NCBI RefSeq assembly: GCF_000316625.1
Contig: NC_019676.1
Coordinates: 331,501-395,500, forward strand
Direction: 5' to 3'
DNA from: Nostoc sp. PCC 7107
Lineage (GTDB): Bacteria; Cyanobacteriota; Cyanobacteriia; Cyanobacteriales; Nostocaceae
Length of the DNA stretch: 64,000 nt
A program made the translations under genes and the position numbers. Of the stretch, positions 56,952 through 64,000 are shown piece after piece (the stretch's first letter is position 1; each line of letters opens with the position of its first letter). The notes under the pieces are model-generated. The model was not told the DNA's origin. It saw nothing but the letters and a program-made list of their open reading frames with translations, and did no database searches.

Positions 56952-57599
56952 ATGTCTCTAAAGTTTGAAGACGAATATGCTCATACATTGGATAATTTGG
57001 CGTTAGCATTGCAGCATTCATACGAGCAAATAAAAAAGGTTAATACATTCTCTAGCGAGTTTGATTATTCACAGGCAATTGCAAACCGTCTACGTGCTTT
57101 TTATCGTTCTCAATCAGCAATTAAAATTTTTCTGGGTAAGCAGGTAGCTCAAGCAGGTTCAGATTTCTTTGTAGAAACAATACTCTTCTTTCTCAAGTTA
57201 TTTAATGATTTAGAAAACCTTGGCTTGGAAATAGCTTCAGAACGTCCTATTCAAAGGAAACGTAACGCTATGCGTCCTGATATTAGTATCTGGCGTGGTG
57301 ATGAATTGATCGCTATTATTGAATGCAAAACACAACTTGGATGGCATCGCCATAATTGGTATGAGCTTTTTCAAGAGCGAGAACAAAAATTGACAGAAGT
57401 GTCTAAAACAGCAAAGATATTTCTTGTAGTGATGACTAGTTGTAATTGGGGTGGATTTGGTAAGGATCAAAGAGTTGGCGAACAGCTATTTTGTTTACTG
57501 AATGATGTATGGCCTACCGATGACTTTATTACCTTAGATACTCATATTGAAGGACTCTTTAAGAAAATAAAAGCAATTGCTTGCAGACAGGAAAACTGA
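56952..57599 (+). CDS. Putative PD-(D/E)XK nuclease-like protein
   Basis: 215 residues. After a helical N-terminal half comes RPDISIWRGDELIAIIECK, where PD, then E-x-K 13 residues on, fit the restriction-enzyme-like catalytic core; a conserved-looking QLGWHRHNWYELFQEREQ helix follows. No methyltransferase or specificity subunit is adjacent, so a solitary nuclease or a defence or repair factor is possible. The identification is by motif only. The next gene is another PD-(D/E)XK superfamily member (Uma2). Confidence 0.68.
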   Translation: MSLKFEDEYAHTLDNLALALQHSYEQIKKVNTFSSEFDYSQAIANRLRAFYRSQSAIKIFLGKQVAQAGSDFFVETILFFLKLFNDLENLGLEIASERPIQRKRNAMRPDISIWRGDELIAIIECKTQLGWHRHNWYELFQEREQKLTEVSKTAKIFLVVMTSCNWGGFGKDQRVGEQLFCLLNDVWPTDDFITLDTHIEGLFKKIKAIACRQEN

Positions 57600-57688
57600 A
57601 AAATTGCGATCGCATCTATAATAAAATGCAGAAAATGAGCGATCGCACTCTGCTTAAAGTTAAAATCTGAAGAGCAGTGGTATCAGCA

Positions 57689-58306
57689 ATGACTCAATCT
57701 CTCAGCAAGTTAATTACATTTGATGAATTTGTTGCTAAATATCCAGATCAAACAGGAAAACTTTACGAACTTCATGATGGAGTAGTGCTTGAAATGCCAC
57801 AACCAACAGGAGATCATGAAGAAGTAATTGGATTTTTAGCCTTTGAAATTACTAGAGAATGTATCCGTTTAAATCTTCCTTACTTCCTACCTAAGACAGC
57901 ACTAGTCAAACCACCAGAAAACGAATCAGCTTACTCACCAGATGTACTGTTGTTAAATCGTGCCAATTTAGTCAATGAACCTCTGTGGAAAAAAGAATCC
58001 ACTGTTATTCAAGGTTCATCAATACCATTGATTGTTGAAGTAGTAAGTACAAACTGGCGTGATGATTACCTTAAAAAATACGCTGATTATGAAGAGATAG
58101 GGATTCCTGAATATTGGATTATAGATTATGCAGGATTGGGCGGTAGGGAATTTATCGGGAATCCTAAACAGCCTACTATTTTGGTTTGTGCTTTAGAAGA
58201 TGCAGAGTATCGTGTAAGTAAATTTAGAGGCAATAACCGAATTGAATCTGTAACCTTCCCGGATTTAAATCTAACTGCACAACAGATTTTTAATGCAGGG
58301 TATTAG
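57689..58306 (+). CDS. Uma2-family (DUF820) endonuclease-like protein
   Basis: 205 residues from ATG 57689 (GTG at 57677 is the longer alternative). Typical features are FDEFVAKYPDQTGKLYELHD near the N-terminus, GDHEEVIGFLAFEI, YSPDVLLLN, LIVEVVSTNWRDDYLKKYAD and GIPEYWIIDYAG. Uma2 proteins have a PD-(D/E)XK fold and occur in very high copy in cyanobacteria; their function is unsettled. It starts 90 bp after the preceding nuclease-like gene. Confidence 0.9.
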   Translation: MTQSLSKLITFDEFVAKYPDQTGKLYELHDGVVLEMPQPTGDHEEVIGFLAFEITRECIRLNLPYFLPKTALVKPPENESAYSPDVLLLNRANLVNEPLWKKESTVIQGSSIPLIVEVVSTNWRDDYLKKYADYEEIGIPEYWIIDYAGLGGREFIGNPKQPTILVCALEDAEYRVSKFRGNNRIESVTFPDLNLTAQQIFNAGY

Positions 58307-58446
58307 TAGTGGTACGGTAAGACTAGAACATTTATTAGATTAAGTTACATCCTCATACTTACAATACCACAGACAAGCGATCGCACTCTACTTACATTTT
58401 CTCTAACGATATCAGACACGTGTCATGGTACTTTGATTAAAGTTGA

Positions 58447-58481
58447 CCAGTATTAGCCAGTATGCGGCTGACTAACACTGG
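58447..58481. promoter_or_regulatory. 14-bp hairpin upstream of the response regulator
   Basis: CCAGTATTAGCCAG and CTGACTAACACTGG pair at 12 of 14 positions around a 7-base loop, 47 bp before the ATG. Its arm on the minus strand (CCAGTGTTAGTCAGC) nearly equals the terminator arm of the sRNA array at 10923-11080 (CCAGTGTTAGCCAGC). No T-tract follows. Confidence 0.45.
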
Positions 58482-58528
58482 AAAATCCTCCGTAATTGAT
58501 TAGGCCAACTAAGGAGGCACATCTGATC

Positions 58529-58984
58529 ATGACAAATAATTACGAAGATTCACATCTCCAAGATGATATAAACCATTACCAATCTTTAGATGGTTTGCAA
58601 ATTCTCGTAGTAGATGATAACGAAGATAGTCTTTTTTTGACTACTTTTATTTTAGAAAGCTATGGTATACAAGTAACTACAGCCACATCAGCTTTAGAAG
58701 CACTAGAAATCATCAAAAATTGCCGATTTGATATTTTAATTTTTGATATTGCTATGCCAAAAGTAGATGGATATTCTTTAATTCGCAAAGTTAGACAAAT
58801 GTTAACTTTGCAAAAACAGCATACACCTGCCATTGCTTTAACGGCTTTAAATTCAGAAGACAGTTATCATCTGGCATTTTTATCTGGTTTTCAAAGCTAT
58901 GTTCATAAACCCGTAGAAGCCAGTATATTAATAGCTGAAATTACAAAAATTTTAGGATTTTCTCAAGAGGGAAATGGTGAATAA
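58529..58984 (+). CDS. Single-domain response regulator
   Basis: 151 residues from ATG 58529, chosen for the AAGGAGG about 12 bases upstream; a TTG at 58496 would add 11. Receiver domain: acidic pair in LVVDDNEDS, phospho-acceptor Asp in ILIFDIAMPKVDG, Thr/Ser switch in IALTALNSED, Lys in YVHKPVEASI. No output domain, so it should act through protein contacts with a kinase or partner, as CheY- and PatA-like receivers do. No kinase is adjacent. Confidence 0.9.
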   Translation: MTNNYEDSHLQDDINHYQSLDGLQILVVDDNEDSLFLTTFILESYGIQVTTATSALEALEIIKNCRFDILIFDIAMPKVDGYSLIRKVRQMLTLQKQHTPAIALTALNSEDSYHLAFLSGFQSYVHKPVEASILIAEITKILGFSQEGNGE

Positions 58985-59040
58985 TCAGGGCGATCGCTAA
59001 AATACATACAGATAACCCAGGTAAATTCAGCAGGCGATCG

Positions 59041-60078
59041 ATGATTAACCAACTCTCAGACTATAATCCTAGTGGTGTAGGTGAAATTAATGGCAACCTC
59101 TTTGGTTTACCATTTGATTACGAGTCCGCCAACTTAATTGTTTTTGCCGTACCTTGGGAAGTTACTGTTTCTTATGGTGCAGGTACAGCAAACGGCCCCC
59201 AAAGAATCCTTGACGCTTCAACTCAACTGGATTTATTTGATTTTGACAACCCTGATGGCTGGAAACAGGGAATTTATTTAGTTGAAATTCCCCAAGATAT
59301 TTTAGAAAAAAATCACTACTATCGCACTTTAGCTGCCCAAATTATTGAAAGATTAGCACAAGGCAAACCCCTAACAGAAACACCCGATTTAACTCCAATT
59401 CTGACAGAAATTAATCAGGCTTCCCAACAAGTGAATCAATGGCTATTTACCCAATCTCAAGCAGCAATCAATCAAGGTAAACAAGTTGCAGTCATTGGTG
59501 GAGATCACAGTTCACCATTAGGGTATTTTCAGGCATTAGCAACTAAATATCCCAATTACGGCATTCTGCATATTGATGCACATGCAGATTTACGTGATGC
59601 TTATGAGGGATTTGAATTTTCTCACGCCTCAATCATGTTTAATGCTGTGAAACTACCGCAAATTTCTAAGTTAGTTCAGGTAGGTTTACGTGATATTAGT
59701 CATGATGAAGTGCAAATGATTGACCAATCAGATAGTCGCATTGTTGCCTATTATGACCCAGCCATCAAGCAAAAACTGTATGCTGGCACAACCTGGATTG
59801 ATATATGTCGTGAAATTATCAATCATTTGCCAGAAAATGTTTATATTAGCTTCGATATCGATGGTTTAGATCCGAAGCTTTGTCCCAATACAGGTACTCC
59901 TGTCGCTGGTGGTTTGGAATTAGAGCAAACATTCTGTATATTACGTGAATTAGTCAATAGCGGGAGAAAAATTATTGGCTTTGATGTTTGTGAAGTTGGT
60001 GATGCAGAGTGGGATGGCAATGTCGGTGCTAGAGTCATGTATAAGCTGGCGAATTTTATGGAATTATCTCAGCGATGA
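59041..60078 (+). CDS. Agmatinase/arginase family ureohydrolase
   Basis: 345 residues. The binuclear manganese site is complete: VIGGDHSSPLG (first His), HIDAHADLRDAYEGF (Asp and His), and SFDIDGLDPKLCPNTGTPVA (the last two Asp). The GAGTANGPQRILDAS region is typical of the agmatinase branch. It would hydrolyse agmatine or a related guanidino compound to urea and an amine, relevant to arginine/cyanophycin nitrogen turnover in this organism. The exact substrate cannot be read from sequence. Confidence 0.9.
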   Translation: MINQLSDYNPSGVGEINGNLFGLPFDYESANLIVFAVPWEVTVSYGAGTANGPQRILDASTQLDLFDFDNPDGWKQGIYLVEIPQDILEKNHYYRTLAAQIIERLAQGKPLTETPDLTPILTEINQASQQVNQWLFTQSQAAINQGKQVAVIGGDHSSPLGYFQALATKYPNYGILHIDAHADLRDAYEGFEFSHASIMFNAVKLPQISKLVQVGLRDISHDEVQMIDQSDSRIVAYYDPAIKQKLYAGTTWIDICREIINHLPENVYISFDIDGLDPKLCPNTGTPVAGGLELEQTFCILRELVNSGRKIIGFDVCEVGDAEWDGNVGARVMYKLANFMELSQR

Positions 60079-60107
60079 TATTGCCATTCAACTTCAACCA
60101 ACAACCT

Positions 60108-60398
60108 CTAAGATACTTTTGGTTGATACCACAGGGATAAATTTAATTGTGAGCAGAAGTAATTTCCAGCCATAATTTGCTGCTTGTGGTCAACTATCCA
60201 ATCATACAGTTGTGCTGCTCTTGCTAGTGCTACCCGTTCAGAACGATAAAGCCTTGGACTAGGACAGAAGACTTCACCGTTGATGTGTATACCTGCAATC
60301 AACCAATAGTCACTGCTTTCACCCTCTGGTAAAATTTCTAGAAACCCGCTACAGTAAGCCTCGATTATTCCTATATTCATTGGCAAGCGTGACAACAA
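60108..60398 (-). CDS. Hypothetical protein
   Basis: 96 residues as drawn; Met7 at 60380 (MNIGIIEAYC) is an alternative. Contains DYWLIAGIHINGEVFCPSPR and YRSERVALARAAQLYDWIVD, a strand-rich then helical pattern; two cysteines. No family recognised. Convergent with the agmatinase gene at a 29-bp gap. Moderate support: composition is protein-like. Confidence 0.55.
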   Translation of the reverse strand: MLSRLPMNIGIIEAYCSGFLEILPEGESSDYWLIAGIHINGEVFCPSPRLYRSERVALARAAQLYDWIVDHKQQIMAGNYFCSQLNLSLWYQPKVS

Positions 60399-60765
60399 TC
60401 ATCCTATTTAATTTACCGAGGGTTTTCCGAAATAAAAGTAGTGTAAGCTCTATTTGTTATGCTTCAGGTATTTGATCTATGATTAACCATATATGAAATA
60501 TATGAATGTATCTAGTACAGTAACTTTAATGACAGCAGCCAGAAAGTAAATACTAGATTTTTCTAACTAGTACAGTATGGCGTAAATAAAGCACCCATTG
60601 TAAATGGCTGAAAAGCTTACTATATAGCTTTTTTAATTTCAGACTTGTGCTGTAAATTTGACTACCTAAATTTATGCAAACTTTTGTACCTCCTCTACAC
60701 CTGCAATTCCTATTCCTGCAAGTATTGAAGCCATTAAAAATATCGTAACAAGAGGATAGATTACA
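60399..60765. other. 367-bp gene-free stretch
   Basis: AT-rich, with no clear motif. It would hold promoters for the divergent hypothetical genes on each side. Confidence 0.35.
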
Positions 60766-61176
60766 TTGACTGCTAAAACACTTCTACAACGAATAAATCA
60801 ACATCAATATCTGCGTGATTTAAGAAATAAATTATTACATCTCCACCGGATGTTGCTAGAAACAGAACGCATCAACTATGAACAAGTTCGTGGAAGAGTA
60901 TCGAATACTGAACTCTTTCAACTTGTTGTCGCTGATGAGCAATTTGCTTGGCTACATCGGATTTCTGAACTAGTCGTGCAAATTGATGAAACTCTATCAT
61001 CTGATCAACCTATATCTTTGGAAGATGTGCAGAATTTGATTACCAATACTCGCATTTTAATTGCACCGTCAGAAGTAGGTAATGAGTTTGCCAGAAAATA
61101 CTATGCTGCGCTCCAAAGTGAACCTAGCGTAGTGTTAGCACATGCAGCAGTTTCTGAACTTTTAGCCATTAAGTAA
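60766..61176 (+). CDS. Hypothetical helical protein
   Basis: 136 residues from TTG 60766, with an AAGAGGAT about 10 bases before it. Entirely helical in appearance: DLRNKLLHLHRMLLETERIN, LFQLVVADEQFAWLHRISEL and NEFARKYYAALQSEPSVVLA. Acidic overall, soluble. I do not know the family. Confidence 0.65.
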   Translation: MTAKTLLQRINQHQYLRDLRNKLLHLHRMLLETERINYEQVRGRVSNTELFQLVVADEQFAWLHRISELVVQIDETLSSDQPISLEDVQNLITNTRILIAPSEVGNEFARKYYAALQSEPSVVLAHAAVSELLAIK

Positions 61177-61319
61177 ATCTGGCAAAGTGAAGGATATGTA
61201 ACGTGAGGTATTTATGGTGCATATCCTTTTTTTATCTTAAGATTGCTGAAAATGTTATCAAAATAACAATTTTATGATCAGCTGTGTTAAGACAGGAATG
61301 ACCTAAAAATGGACATTCT

Positions 61320-62174
61320 ATGCAGCAACAAAAAAATCAATTCAGCCATCTCACAGCAATAGAAAGAACTTACCTATCATTTCCAGCAAAGTTTTTATTA
61401 AATCAAAACTTACTTCGGGGCAAAATATTAGATTTTGGCTGTGGTTTTGGTAATGATGTTAAATTGTTGCGCGAAAAAGGTTGTGATATTACAGGTTATG
61501 ATCCTTATTATGTGCCTGATTACCCTCATGGGCAATTTGATACAATAATTTGCTTTTATGTTTTAAATGTATTATTTTCTGAAGAGCAAGCGAATGTTTT
61601 AATGGAAGTTTCTCATCTATTAAAACCAGGAGGTAAAGCTTATTATGTTGTAAGAAGAAATATTAAAAAACAAGGTTTTAGAGAGCATTATGTTCATAAA
61701 AAACCGACCTACCAATGTAATGTAAAGCTGCCATTCCATTCAATTTATTTGGATGAGAGCCGAGAGATATATGAATATACTCACTATAATTACCAACGCA
61801 ATTCGTCTAATAACTGTATATTTTGTAATCCTTATAGAAATTTACAGCTATTAACTGAGTCAGCAACAGCTTATGCCATTTTTGATGGTTATCCTGTAAG
61901 TAAAGGTCATGTTTTAGTCATTCCTAAACGCCATGTGAGTAATTATTTTGAACTACCTTTTAAAGAGCAATCTGCTTGCTGGTTGATGGTGAACAAAGTT
62001 CAAGCAATTCTCAAAACAGAATTTGCACCTGATGGCTTTAATGTTGGCATGAATATAAATAGAGAAGCTGGACAAAATATTCTGCACGCTAGCATTCATA
62101 TTATTCCTCGCTACAAAGATGATAACATGGGTGTTAAAAGTGGCATCAGGAATGTAATACCCAAAAGAAAATAA
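61320..62174 (+). CDS. SAM methyltransferase-HIT domain fusion
   Basis: 284 residues. Residues about 30-135 are a class I methyltransferase with motif I ILDFGCGFGNDVKLL, then DTIICFYVLNVL and LLKPGGKAYYVV. Residues about 160-284 are a HIT-fold nucleotide hydrolase/transferase domain (FDGYPVSKGHVLVIPKRHVS, MNINREAGQN). The HIT triad, normally H-x-H-x-H, reads His256-Ala-Ser258-Ile-His260, so the central histidine, the nucleophile in HIT enzymes, is serine. The usual zinc-type Cys pair CIFC is present. Activity of the HIT part is uncertain; methylation target unknown. Confidence 0.85.
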   Translation: MQQQKNQFSHLTAIERTYLSFPAKFLLNQNLLRGKILDFGCGFGNDVKLLREKGCDITGYDPYYVPDYPHGQFDTIICFYVLNVLFSEEQANVLMEVSHLLKPGGKAYYVVRRNIKKQGFREHYVHKKPTYQCNVKLPFHSIYLDESREIYEYTHYNYQRNSSNNCIFCNPYRNLQLLTESATAYAIFDGYPVSKGHVLVIPKRHVSNYFELPFKEQSACWLMVNKVQAILKTEFAPDGFNVGMNINREAGQNILHASIHIIPRYKDDNMGVKSGIRNVIPKRK

Positions 62175-62260
62175 CTACATTTTCTTTTTAGCTCTCATTT
62201 TTTTAGGTTATTTTTGATGAATGATTTATAAATACCATAGTGGTAGCAATATGAAAATAA

Positions 62261-63154
62261 CTATTCTAGATATTCTTGCCAGAATAGAGATTGCTTTTGT
62301 CGAACAGAAAGATTTTTTGAAAGTTTAAGTAAAGCTTGGTGAGGTAGAGAATTATTAATATAAAATAGTTCTTTTTTCCTCCTAGAAGTATAATCAAAAA
62401 ATATAGTAAATCTGTCTGAATTTTCTGGGGCTTTGCCTCTGTGGAAAATGCTACCTGTAGCAGCAAAAATTACTGTACCAGAACTCCCGATACAGGATTT
62501 ATAGTTGTTTGGTGAAGTCACCTTTTGCATCGTTTGATTTGGGATATAGCCATAATTATATTTTAAAGATTGAACTATATTCGAGGTCAAAGACAGAGGT
62601 ATATATTGAAAAGGCCCCTGATTTTCTGAAACGTCATTCACATAAACTATTATTTTCAATACTTTGCGGTCTTCTGGGTCTAAATGCCAAAGTCGAGAAC
62701 CTTTTTCTAGTTTATTTGCCAAGTCTCTCCGAAAATATGTACCATGATATGCTACTGGCAGACCAAGATAATGCTCGATAATATTTAGTAAACGTTGTTC
62801 TAATCCCCACAAAAAAATTTCAGAGTATTCGATTATTCGCTGTGAACTAGCATGAATAACGTATTGATTATCATCACTGCTAATATCTTGTTTAATCTCA
62901 GATGCAAGATACTTGGCTGTCTGAAGAAGTTGATAATTAGATGCAATACCCAAGTTATCTAAGGATGTGATTGCAACACCTTCATGATTAATTTTTTCAA
63001 CTAATGCTAGGTCATCTTTTGAGATAATAGGTAAATTTCTTTTATACTTATTAATCGCTTTTTGATAAGTAATATCATTTTGCTGTTTTATAAATGGTAT
63101 TTGATAAATTTTCTTAAAAATTCTTTTTTGGATTTTTGATAATAAAAGATTCAT
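62261..63154 (-). CDS. PhyH-like Fe(II)/2-oxoglutarate oxygenase
   Basis: 297 residues, very AT-rich for the window. The iron facial triad is visible as His157-x-Asp159 (LWHLDPEDRK) and His238 (SIFHRGKAP), with Arg248 (DRFTIFFDYT) for 2-oxoglutarate. KIIVYVNDVSENQGPFQYIP is the phytanoyl-CoA dioxygenase-type strand pair. Substrate unknown; members act in secondary metabolism and lipid or sugar modification. It is convergent with the methyltransferase-HIT gene. Composition differs from surrounding genes, consistent with horizontal transfer. Confidence 0.8.
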   Translation of the reverse strand: MNLLLSKIQKRIFKKIYQIPFIKQQNDITYQKAINKYKRNLPIISKDDLALVEKINHEGVAITSLDNLGIASNYQLLQTAKYLASEIKQDISSDDNQYVIHASSQRIIEYSEIFLWGLEQRLLNIIEHYLGLPVAYHGTYFRRDLANKLEKGSRLWHLDPEDRKVLKIIVYVNDVSENQGPFQYIPLSLTSNIVQSLKYNYGYIPNQTMQKVTSPNNYKSCIGSSGTVIFAATGSIFHRGKAPENSDRFTIFFDYTSRRKKELFYINNSLPHQALLKLSKNLSVRQKQSLFWQEYLE

Positions 63155-63505
63155 ATAATTTCCTCGTACATCATTTTAAAAATATAGTTTCACTTATGCA
63201 ACCAGCCAAAAAAATTAATTATCTACTAAATAGAAATTATATTTATGAAGATATTTAGGGAAACAAATCTGGTTTAGACGCTTAATCAAGTTAATTAATT
63301 CATCCAAATTAAATGCCTTACTTTAGTTATAAGTTTGAAGCAATAATTAGTTATTTAGGTAAATTTTAATACTAAAAAATAAAGATAGTAAAGACGGGTA
63401 GATAAACTATAACTGAATAGTCAATTTATCTTCCAATAAATCTAAAAATAAGTATTGAGTTTGATTTGGCTTGAGGATATATTAACCTCTCTTAAGTGCT
63501 AAACT
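63155..63505. other. 351-bp gene-free stretch
   Basis: Very AT-rich, no frame. It lies upstream of the PhyH-like gene and downstream of the O-methyltransferase relic. Confidence 0.35.
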
Positions 63506-63652
63506 TCATTCAGTAGCCAATGATTGCTGCCAATATCGCCGTGCGATCGCTGTATACTCTTCGTTAACATCATAGACAAAGACCTTATTATCAGCAGGTA
63601 AGCCTAAAGCGATTGACAGCGAAATGTAACCATTTAAGGCATATACCGCTAT
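63506..63652 (-). pseudogene. O-methyltransferase fragment (both ends missing)
   Basis: The minus-strand frame encodes VYALNGYISLSIALGLPADN then VFVYDVNEEYTAIARRYWQQ, the SAM-binding motif region of caffeoyl-CoA-type O-methyltransferases, but stops at once after RYWQQSLATE. The upstream part of the frame is unrelated sequence and no GxFTG start of the motif is preserved (reads YALNG). About 49 of roughly 220 residues remain. The fragment overlaps the upstream region of the plus-strand lipoprotein gene. Confidence 0.65.
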
Positions 63653-63680
63653 ACTATCGCTGGAGAGTAGAATATCAAAG

Positions 63681-64000
63681 ATGGTGCGATTGTTTCTCAC
63701 AATGATTTTGCTAGTATTGTTAACTGCTTGTGGTACTGTTGGACTACTGCCAACTAGCGAGTTAGTACGAAAAGCGATCGCACTTGGGCTAGAACAAACC
63801 AAACAAGAACTTAGTCAAAAACTCGATCTAGATTTTCAGGGGTTGGAAATTCAGCAGTTAAAAATTGCTGAAGAAAAACCACTGACAATTCAAAATTTAC
63901 CAGCATTCCGCGTCAAAGGAAAATACGATTTAATTATCAAGCTACCGCAGCGACAGTTGAAGCAACTGCAACAACCTTTTGAACTTTACTTGCAAATTCA
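63681..64000 (+). CDS. Predicted lipoprotein, 5' part (3' end outside window)
   Basis: ATG 63681 opens a frame that runs past the window end, at least 106 residues. The N-terminus MVRLFLTMILLVLLTACG is a lipoprotein signal with the lipidated Cys at 17. The mature part starts GTVGLLPTSELVRKAIALGL and continues with charged helix and strand (EQTKQELSQKLDLDFQGLEI, LIIKLPQRQLKQLQQPFELY). No family recognised from this part. Confidence 0.8.
   Translation, partial: MVRLFLTMILLVLLTACGTVGLLPTSELVRKAIALGLEQTKQELSQKLDLDFQGLEIQQLKIAEEKPLTIQNLPAFRVKGKYDLIIKLPQRQLKQLQQPFELYLQI

Noticed and set aside
56952-57599. Type II restriction enzyme
   Set aside because: Motif fits the fold, but no methyltransferase or recognition subunit is adjacent, so only the fold is claimed.

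Overview
The window is chromosomal DNA from a filamentous, heterocyst-forming cyanobacterium of the Nostoc/Anabaena group. The main evidence is an intact hetR (14293-15192), which is diagnostic for this group. Supporting evidence is the very frequent HIP1 palindrome (GCGATCGC), cyanobacterial PII (glnB), ldpA, an SLH-bearing porin, a Pit phosphate permease, moderate-to-low GC, long AT-rich intergenic regions, and short repeat families typical of Nostocales.

Layout. 1-1549: end of minC, then minD and minE (division-site placement). 1796-7166: secreted calcium-binding-type protein, glnB, a coiled-coil membrane protein, thiD, a large lipoprotein and a small membrane protein. 7287-9768: membrane-anchored subtilase, a small beta-rich protein, a thioredoxin-fold protein. 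9769-11380: gene-free but not empty. It holds a minus-strand tandem array of about 60-nt sRNA units with TCCGGA-type -35 boxes, which I interpret as an NsiR1-type heterocyst sRNA array, followed by a structured element just before moaA. 11381-16472: moaA, rpsD, a Cys-rich secreted repeat protein, a possible 48-aa gene, hetR and its 1.3 kb upstream region. 16473-25918: coiled-coil/EamA fusion, Pit permease, zinc alcohol dehydrogenase, a PIN/HTH toxin-antitoxin-like pair, ruvC, yvcK/cofD-like gene, tsaE. 27410-36539: pyrC-like dihydroorotase, lepB, MOSC protein, REC-GGDEF-EAL regulator, ldpA, SpoIIIAA-like/R3H ATPase. 36866-50170: SLH porin, secreted and membrane proteins, PEP-synthase-like enzyme, MgtC-like protein, recF, P-type Ca ATPase. 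50495-64000: transglutaminase-like protein, hypotheticals, two PD-(D/E)XK-type nucleases, phosphohexomutase, LapA-like protein, Uma2 protein, response regulator, agmatinase-family enzyme, methyltransferase-HIT fusion, PhyH-like oxygenase, an O-methyltransferase relic, and a lipoprotein cut by the window edge.

Most genes are housekeeping and stand alone or in short runs; minCDE, PIN/HTH and ldpA/R3H-ATPase are the clearest co-transcribed groups. The developmental content is concentrated at 10.4-16.5 kb: the sRNA array and hetR lie about 3 kb apart, and both belong to nitrogen-step-down differentiation. glnB adds a nitrogen-sensing gene.

The intergenic regions hold two MITE-like families (AGGACTTACG ends, four copies; GGCGTTGC ends, two copies) and Nostoc-type simple repeats, some of which have expanded in frame inside conserved genes (ldpA, recF, the Pit permease). 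The most original observations are the sRNA array, a pair of structured elements sharing sequence and compensatory base pairing upstream of moaA and of the porin gene, and a methyltransferase-HIT fusion whose central catalytic histidine is serine. All assignments come from reading the sequence; no database search was run.
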